Assembly: GCA_003663585.1 (NCBI GenBank)
Contig: QMTU01000059.1
Coordinates: 1 to 5,386 of the forward strand
DNA from: Thermoplasmata archaeon
Lineage (GTDB): Archaea > Thermoplasmatota > B47-G6
DNA length: 5,386 bases
Reading direction: 5' to 3'
Below, piece after piece: positions 1-4,333 of this stretch. A model generated the notes under the pieces. That model was not told the origin of the DNA, made no database searches, and saw only the letters and a program-made list of their open reading frames with translations. Every line of letters starts with the position of its first letter. Position 1 is the stretch's first letter. Made by a program: the position numbers and the translations under genes.

Positions 1-83
1 ATAAAGAAGACCAAGAAAAGATATATTGCGCACTTTATTATGGATGTATAAAGGAAGCTAAGAATGCCTTCCCTAGCCTATAG
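1..83 (+). CDS. possible 3' end of an upstream gene (5' part outside the window)
   Basis: Reading in the frame that starts at base 3, the sequence is open from the window edge to a TAG at 81-83. It gives about 26 residues, KEDQEKIYCALYYGCIKEAK followed by NAFPSL. This looks like a charged amphipathic C-terminal helix and would be a plausible protein end. Another frame is open from base 1 to a TAA at 49-51 (IKKTKKRYIAHFIMDV), so the choice is not secure. The fragment is too short to assign to a family. If real, the upstream gene lies 45 bp before rtcB on the same strand, and could share its transcript. The region could equally be noncoding. Confidence 0.33.
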   Translation, partial: KEDQEKIYCALYYGCIKEAKNAFPSL

Positions 84-104
84 CTTATTAGGGATATTTT
101 ATAC
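45..104 (+). promoter_or_regulatory. candidate archaeal TATA-box region upstream of rtcB
   Basis: Two AT-rich boxes resemble archaeal TATA elements: TGTATAAA at 45-52 and TTTTATAC at 97-104, the latter preceded by a purine-rich AGGGATA stretch that could act as a BRE. Archaeal transcription normally begins about 25 bp downstream of the box. The right-hand box would therefore start the transcript almost at the rtcB ATG, leaving out the good ribosome site at 117-122. The left-hand box would give a leader of some 50 nt containing that site. In an AT-rich genome such boxes are weak evidence, and rtcB might instead be read through from upstream. Confidence 0.28.
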
Positions 105-116
105 ATACGTTTGTAC

Positions 117-122
117 AGGTGA
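117..122 (+). promoter_or_regulatory. ribosome binding site of rtcB (AGGTGA)
   Basis: AGGTGA ends 6 nt before the ATG at 129 and is complementary to the anti-Shine-Dalgarno end of 16S rRNA. The same hexamer at the same spacing precedes the AOR gene on the other strand, and AGGTG lies 7 nt before the ferredoxin-like gene. This supports the chosen starts and suggests leadered translation in this organism. Confidence 0.75.
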
Positions 123-128
123 AAGAAG

Positions 129-1580
129 ATGTGGTCAGGCCCATTAAGAAAGGTTACCGACTACAAGTGGATGATACCAAAAGATTATAAGCCAAGAATG
201 AGAGTACCCGCAATAATTTATGCAGATAAGAGAATGATTGACATCACGAGAAGAGACCTATCACTAGAACAGGCCGCAAATGTTGCGACACTTCCTGGAA
301 TATACATGGCATCCCTTGCAATGCCTGACATTCATCAAGGATATGGCTTTCCAATAGGTGGAGTTGCTGCCTTTGACGCATATGAAGGAGTAATTTCTCC
401 AGGAGGAGTAGGGTTTGACATTAACTGCGGAGTGAGACTCCTTAGAACAAACCTAACGTATGAAGACATAAGACCAAAACTTAAGGAACTTGTAGACGTT
501 ATATTTAGGAACGTTCCATCTGGTGTAGGCTCTCAAGGAAAAATAAGGCTTACTCCAGGTCAACTTGATGAGGTAATACTAGGAGGAGCTAGGTGGGCTG
601 TAGAACATGGCTTTGGTTGGGATAGGGATTTACAACATCTAGAGGAAAACGGGCAGATGCAGACGGCAGACCCTGATAAGATATCGCATAAGGCAAAAAC
701 GCGTGGCGCACCTCAGCTTGGAACGCTGGGTGCAGGAAATCATTTCCTTGAGATACAAATAGTGAAGGAGATTTATGAGCCTGAAATAGCAAAGGCATTT
801 GGAATAGAGAGGATAGGTCAAGTTACAGTAATGATTCACACAGGATCACGTGGATTTGGTCATCAGATATGTTCTGATTACCTAGAAATCCTTCAAAGGG
901 CCATGAGAAGATACGGAATAACAGTCCCAGATAGAGAGCTTGCAGCCGTTCCAGCAAACTCAAAGGAAGGAGAAAACTATTTTGCAGCGATGAGTGGTGG
1001 AGCTAACTATGCATGGGCAAACAGACAGATGATAACTCATTGGGTGAGAGAATCTTTTGCACAGGTATTTAGACAAGATCCGGAGGACCTTGGGCTTGAA
1101 ATCGTGTACGACGTTGCCCATAACATAGCAAAGCTCGAGGAACATGAAATCAATGGAAAGACAGTAAAGGTATTTGTTCACAGAAAAGGAGCTACAAGGG
1201 CATTCCCAGCAGGGCATTCAGCAATTCCTCAGGATTATAGAAAGTATGGTCAGCCAGTACTGATACCGGGAAGCATGGGAACAGGAAGCTACATACTTGT
1301 TGGAACAGAAGTTGCCATGAAGGAAACATTTGGATCCACGTGTCATGGCTCTGGAAGGGTTATGTCACGTCATGAGGCTACTAGAAGGTTTAGAGGAGGA
1401 GAGGTCATAAGAGATCTTTCCAGTAGAGGAATATACGTAAGAGCTGCTTCCATGAAAGTAGTTGCTGAGGAGGCTCCTGCAGTGTATAAGAGCGTTGATC
1501 ATGTCGTGGATATAGTTCACAAGGCGGGAATCTCTAAGAAGGTTGCAAAGATGGTTCCTATAGGAGTTGTTAAGGGATGA
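129..1580 (+). CDS. rtcB: RtcB, tRNA-splicing / RNA-repair ligase (3'-phosphate RNA ligase)
   Basis: RtcB joins an RNA end carrying a 2',3'-cyclic phosphate or 3'-phosphate to a 5'-OH end, using GTP and Mn2+. In archaea this is the ligation step of tRNA (and rRNA) intron splicing, in the cytoplasm. The 483 residues match the usual full length of archaeal RtcB without an intein. Family motifs are in order: AANVATLPGI (49-58), MPDIHQGYGFPIGG (65-78), GVGFDINCGVR (93-103) with metal ligands Asp97 and Cys100, LGAGNHFLE (200-208) with His205, HTGSRGFGHQ (237-246) with His237, VYDVAHNIAK (326-335) with His331, GSMGTGSYIL (381-390), and STCHGSGR (403-410). His406 in the last is the residue guanylated during catalysis. 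All known catalytic residues appear intact. The ATG at 129 has an AGGTGA ribosome site 6 nt upstream, and the N-terminus (IPKDYKPRMRVP) begins where relatives begin. The stop overlaps the next gene by ATGA. Archease, the usual RtcB cofactor, is not in the window. The assignment is very secure. Confidence 0.98.
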   Translation: MWSGPLRKVTDYKWMIPKDYKPRMRVPAIIYADKRMIDITRRDLSLEQAANVATLPGIYMASLAMPDIHQGYGFPIGGVAAFDAYEGVISPGGVGFDINCGVRLLRTNLTYEDIRPKLKELVDVIFRNVPSGVGSQGKIRLTPGQLDEVILGGARWAVEHGFGWDRDLQHLEENGQMQTADPDKISHKAKTRGAPQLGTLGAGNHFLEIQIVKEIYEPEIAKAFGIERIGQVTVMIHTGSRGFGHQICSDYLEILQRAMRRYGITVPDRELAAVPANSKEGENYFAAMSGGANYAWANRQMITHWVRESFAQVFRQDPEDLGLEIVYDVAHNIAKLEEHEINGKTVKVFVHRKGATRAFPAGHSAIPQDYRKYGQPVLIPGSMGTGSYILVGTEVAMKETFGSTCHGSGRVMSRHEATRRFRGGEVIRDLSSRGIYVRAASMKVVAEEAPAVYKSVDHVVDIVHKAGISKKVAKMVPIGVVKG

Positions 1581-1942
1581 TACCAGAGAAACAAATAGAG
1601 AATCTAATCAAAAACCTCGTGAAATTTCAGCAGATAGGCAGTGAGTACTTAACGTCTTTACTAGTTGAGGCATCAAAAGAAGTTGTTAAAGAGGAAATAA
1701 AGAGAGAGCTAAAGGAAGCTTTTGAGAAAAATGAGACCGCTAGAAGACTTCTTCAAAGAGCAGTCAAAGATCTCATAAAGTCTAAAGCCCTAGAGCTCAG
1801 AGCAGTAGTCTTAACTCTTGAGGCGCTTTTAGAGGCTGGCCTTACCGCTATACCTGAGGACGTCAGAAAGGAGATGTATAAAGAAATAGCAAGTTATCTC
1901 TATAGTAGATTTAAAGAAATGCTAGAAGAGGGCACAAAGTGA
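1577..1942 (+). CDS. small all-helical protein of unknown function, translationally coupled to rtcB
   Basis: I do not recognise a family for this 121-residue protein. It is strongly charged and rich in Glu, Lys, Leu and Ala, with no Cys, His or Trp. Only a few helix breaks are visible: a Pro near the start, Gly21, Gly88 and Pro93. The stretch 31-86 has long runs of heptad-like spacing (EASKEVVKEEIKRELKEAFE, then RRLLQRAVKDLIKSKALELR), consistent with a helical bundle or coiled coil. It shows no signal peptide, membrane segment or catalytic motif. Its ATG overlaps the rtcB stop as ATGA, and an AGGAG at 1562-1566 lies 10 nt upstream, so the two are almost surely co-transcribed and translationally coupled. 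By context it could be an accessory or regulatory partner of RtcB, which is inference only. It does not resemble archease. The real-gene call rests on the overlap, the ribosome site and the protein-like composition. Confidence 0.85.
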   Translation: MIPEKQIENLIKNLVKFQQIGSEYLTSLLVEASKEVVKEEIKRELKEAFEKNETARRLLQRAVKDLIKSKALELRAVVLTLEALLEAGLTAIPEDVRKEMYKEIASYLYSRFKEMLEEGTK

Positions 1943-1953
1943 CGGATAGACGT

Positions 1954-3813
1954 TTAGCTTTCTAATCTTTTTCTAATCTTTTTCACTAGAGGCTCTAGAA
2001 GTTTCCTTAGGCCAAGAGCTTCTAGCGTCTCATCAGTTGGTAACCCAAGTTCGTCCCACCCAAGGAACTTATAGTACTCAATAAGGGTTTTTCTTACAGT
2101 GTCTCTACTTGCAGCTTCTCCTTTCTTTGGTCCTGACGGAAGAGGTTCATAGAATCTCTTAGGAATGTCATCATGAACTCTAGGATCCCAATAAATGTCC
2201 GGTCCTCCCAAGAGTAATAGAACTCTCTGTATTGAAAGTATTGCTCTTGCACTGTATTTTGTCCATGACTCCTGAGTTATCTCAAATCCTGTAACCGCTC
2301 TTGTAAAGTCCCACATGTACTTTTTTGACACAGTAAAGAGACATATTACTGCAGAATCTGCAAATGTAGCGAACACTTCTCCTCTGTCAAATGGCTCAGA
2401 GGGTGCAGATGTATGATCTCCACCCTGTACCGAGGCAGCATAAGAAAATTGTTGATAGTCAAGACCACTGCGCACCCCATGAGCCCCCACTGCAATGCCT
2501 TTTACCTGTACTGCATAATCGAGCACATTCATACTTTTCATACTCGATATCCTTAGAGCAGCCCTGAAAGTTCCTTCCGCTAAGATATCTCCAATGCCCT
2601 CTCTTCTGACGATCATCTCTATAAGACGTTTAAATGCTTCTGTATCACCCCATCTTACGCTAAAGCCTAAGTCCTCTTCAGTAAGTATTCCCTTTTCGTA
2701 AAGCTCTGCAACAAAACCCAAAAGGTTACCCGTCTGTATACCACAAAGCCCAAAATCATCCACTATCGCGGAAAGATATGCTATGTCCTCAGCCTTGAAG
2801 ATTCCAAGGTTTGTTCCCATGTAAGCCTGAAGCTCATAATCTGGAGCGTCTGTTACATAAACACTTCCACACTTCTTTACGACAGATACCTTCATACAAG
2901 TTACAGGACATCCAAAATCTCCCCAGAATCTACGTTTCCAAATCCTTCTTTCAAAGTTTACTATAGAAATCTCTCTGTTATCATGCCACTCTTCCTGCCA
3001 GTTTCTTATAGGTTCTGATGAGAACCTATACCCAACGCTGTACCCTCCATGACCTGTGCCCCAATATCTTAGTGAGAACTTTGAGGATAGCTCTTTTTGG
3101 ATAAGTCTTGTAAGGGTTCTTACCTTGACAGGATCATATACTCTTGGTAATGGTCCCTTTCCTCTTACAGCGATTGCTTTAAGATTTTTACTTCCCATAA
3201 CAGCTCCATACCCACCGTAACCAGCGGCATGAAACCACTTGCTCATAACACTGGCAGTTCTAACAAGGTTCTCTCCAGCAGGTCCAATATATATCATGGG
3301 GGTCTCTCTGACGGCACTGCCTTTAGATTTCCTTATTGCCTCATTAAGAAGCTCTCTAGAAAGTGTCTCATAGAGCTTTCTACCAGTCATACCCCAGTAC
3401 TTTTCAGCACTCCTAATCTCGACACTGTCATTTTCTACATATATGTAAACAGGATCCTTTGATCTTCCTTTCACCACTATGCCATCGTATCCAGCAGATC
3501 TTAGCTCCAACCCGATCTCCGAAGATAACGTACTTCCTATGACTCCATTGCTCTGAGGTGACTTCCCCGTTATGACTACCTTTATGCCTGGGTAGTATCC
3601 CACGAGAGGTCCTGTGAGGACAAGTAGGAGGTTCTCTGGACCTAGTGGATCTATATTCTCCCAAGAGGCTCCTAGCTCCTTAAGAAGCACATATGCTCCA
3701 AGACCCCTTCCTCCTAAATATATTCTAAGAATTTCCTCATCAATAGACATCTCTGTAATCTTATCCTTGGAGAGATCTACAACGAGAATACTACCAGCGT
3801 ATCCATACGTCAT
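1954..3813 (-). CDS. aldehyde ferredoxin oxidoreductase family protein (tungsto/molybdopterin catalytic subunit), divergent
   Basis: This 619-residue protein is a full-length member of the AOR family (COG2414). These cytoplasmic enzymes carry a bis-pterin W or Mo centre and one [4Fe-4S] cluster, and usually oxidise aldehydes to acids with ferredoxin. Family signs in order are GGRGLGAYVL (34-43), TGPLVGYYPG (67-76), GKSP (83-86), AGYDGIVVKG (107-116), IGPAGENLVR (176-185), GYGAVMGSKNLKAIAV (201-216), GCPVTC (301-306), PDYELQAYMGTNLG (324-337), DDFGLCG (352-358), GAHGVRSG (443-450), SVQGGDHTS (461-469, active-site-type His467), and FADSAVIC (484-491). Departures are notable. Asp299 stands where the first Cys of C-x2-C-x3-C is expected, GRGG is GYGG, DxxGLD is DDFGLC, and the second motif reads DSAVIC rather than DxxGxC. 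GAHGVRSG plus GGDHTS recalls the BamB-like branch rather than classical archaeal AOR, as far as memory allows. The ATG overlaps the ferredoxin-like gene by ATGA, with AGGTGA 6 nt upstream. The substrate is unknown. Confidence 0.95.
   Translation of the reverse strand: MTYGYAGSILVVDLSKDKITEMSIDEEILRIYLGGRGLGAYVLLKELGASWENIDPLGPENLLLVLTGPLVGYYPGIKVVITGKSPQSNGVIGSTLSSEIGLELRSAGYDGIVVKGRSKDPVYIYVENDSVEIRSAEKYWGMTGRKLYETLSRELLNEAIRKSKGSAVRETPMIYIGPAGENLVRTASVMSKWFHAAGYGGYGAVMGSKNLKAIAVRGKGPLPRVYDPVKVRTLTRLIQKELSSKFSLRYWGTGHGGYSVGYRFSSEPIRNWQEEWHDNREISIVNFERRIWKRRFWGDFGCPVTCMKVSVVKKCGSVYVTDAPDYELQAYMGTNLGIFKAEDIAYLSAIVDDFGLCGIQTGNLLGFVAELYEKGILTEEDLGFSVRWGDTEAFKRLIEMIVRREGIGDILAEGTFRAALRISSMKSMNVLDYAVQVKGIAVGAHGVRSGLDYQQFSYAASVQGGDHTSAPSEPFDRGEVFATFADSAVICLFTVSKKYMWDFTRAVTGFEITQESWTKYSARAILSIQRVLLLLGGPDIYWDPRVHDDIPKRFYEPLPSGPKKGEAASRDTVRKTLIEYYKFLGWDELGLPTDETLEALGLRKLLEPLVKKIRKRLES
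1960..1984 (+). terminator. T-rich tandem element, likely terminator of the rtcB unit
   Basis: Reading the plus strand, CTAATCTTTTT occurs twice back to back (1962-1972 and 1973-1983), giving two T5 runs with further pyrimidines around them. Archaeal RNA polymerase terminates at short oligo-T tracts in the non-template strand without needing a hairpin. The tract begins 18 nt after the stop of the helical-protein gene. It lies inside the 3' coding end of the convergent AOR gene, where it encodes the Lys/Arg-rich tail KKIRKR. No comparable tract for minus-strand transcripts is obvious just past 1954. Confidence 0.55.
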
Positions 3814-4316
3814 GATTTCTCACCTGAGTTTCCATAAAGAGCTTCCCTAAGTTCCTCTGCAACATCTAGTACGTCTCTTAAGTACAGGTTTCTGTTGATG
3901 TCATCCGTCTCAACAACTCTAAGTGCGTTATATCCAAGATCCAGGCATATCCTTACGCAGGCTGGCTCTCCTCCACACAAGTCGCATATCAACGCATAGT
4001 TCTTCTCAGGATGCATTATAGGTATGTGTGCTGGGCATGCAGAAACACACACGCCACATCCTGTGCACTTCTCTGAATTTACGTGTGTTATCTCATCTGA
4101 ATCCAAGTATATTGCATCCTGCGGACACGACTTTAGACAGTATCTTTCTGAGCACTGGAAACACACTATAGGAACTACTACTCCTGGAATGTACTCTAGT
4201 ATTCTTATTCTAGAGACCTCTCTCCATACTTTTCCTTCGTGAACGTAAGAGCACTCTATTTCACAGATCCTGCACCCAGAGCACCTTTCATAGTCAACAA
4301 ATATCCACTTCACCAT
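3810..4316 (-). CDS. 4Fe-4S ferredoxin-type electron-transfer subunit, partner of the AOR protein
   Basis: This 168-residue protein carries 16 cysteines in four groups, enough for four [4Fe-4S] clusters: Cys12/15/18/22 (CSGCRICEIEC), Cys52/55/60/64 (CFQCSERYCLKSC), Cys84/87/90/94 (CTGCGVCVSAC) and Cys111/114/120/124 (CDLCGGEPACVRIC). This is the architecture of the HycB/DmsB/YdhY-type iron-sulfur subunits, which wire electrons between a molybdo- or tungstopterin enzyme and an acceptor. The spacer in the fourth group (C-x2-C-x5-C-x3-C) is typical of that fold. There is no signal peptide, Tat motif or membrane helix, so a cytoplasmic complex is expected. The 40-odd residues after Cys124 form a charged, likely helical tail that could bind a partner. 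AGGTG lies 7 nt before the ATG, and the stop overlaps the AOR start. I infer it is the dedicated electron carrier of that enzyme. A separate third subunit (flavin or quinone-linked) is not visible. Confidence 0.95.
   Translation of the reverse strand: MVKWIFVDYERCSGCRICEIECSYVHEGKVWREVSRIRILEYIPGVVVPIVCFQCSERYCLKSCPQDAIYLDSDEITHVNSEKCTGCGVCVSACPAHIPIMHPEKNYALICDLCGGEPACVRICLDLGYNALRVVETDDINRNLYLRDVLDVAEELREALYGNSGEKS
3820..3825 (-). promoter_or_regulatory. ribosome binding site of the AOR gene (AGGTGA)
   Basis: On the minus strand AGGTGA ends 6 nt before the ATG at 3813-3811. It lies inside the last codons of the ferredoxin-like gene. With the ATGA overlap, it indicates translational coupling and fixes the AOR start. 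Confidence 0.75.
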
Positions 4317-4323
4317 AGGATAA

Positions 4324-4328
4324 CACCT
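4324..4328 (-). promoter_or_regulatory. ribosome binding site of the ferredoxin-like gene (AGGTG)
   Basis: AGGTG on the minus strand ends 7 nt before the ATG at 4316-4314, within the 17-bp gap after the GNAT-ABC stop. No TATA-like box fits in this gap, so the gene is probably read from the upstream GNAT-ABC gene's transcript. Confidence 0.65.
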
Positions 4329-4333
4329 AGAGG

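Noticed and set aside
589..1217. Minus-strand open frames of 66-85 codons inside rtcB (589-798, 639-839, 960-1217)
   Set aside because: They lie wholly within the intact, motif-rich rtcB gene, have odd compositions rich in Cys, Phe, Leu, Ser and Tyr, lack good ribosome sites, and match no family I know. They are frame shadows.
129..1580. Intein in RtcB
   Set aside because: Some archaeal RtcB proteins carry inteins, but this one is 483 residues with uninterrupted motifs, so none is present.
3229..3850. Short open frames overlapping the AOR 5' half (3229-3462 +, 3428-3664 -, 3614-3850 +)
   Set aside because: The AOR frame here holds recognisable family motifs, and these alternatives are shadows with no domain features.
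1954..4316. A complete benzoyl-CoA reductase (Bam) system
   Set aside because: Only a BamB/BamC-like pair can be argued, and the pair also fits AorAB or YdhYV. No BamD-I-like genes are visible, so the substrate cannot be assigned.
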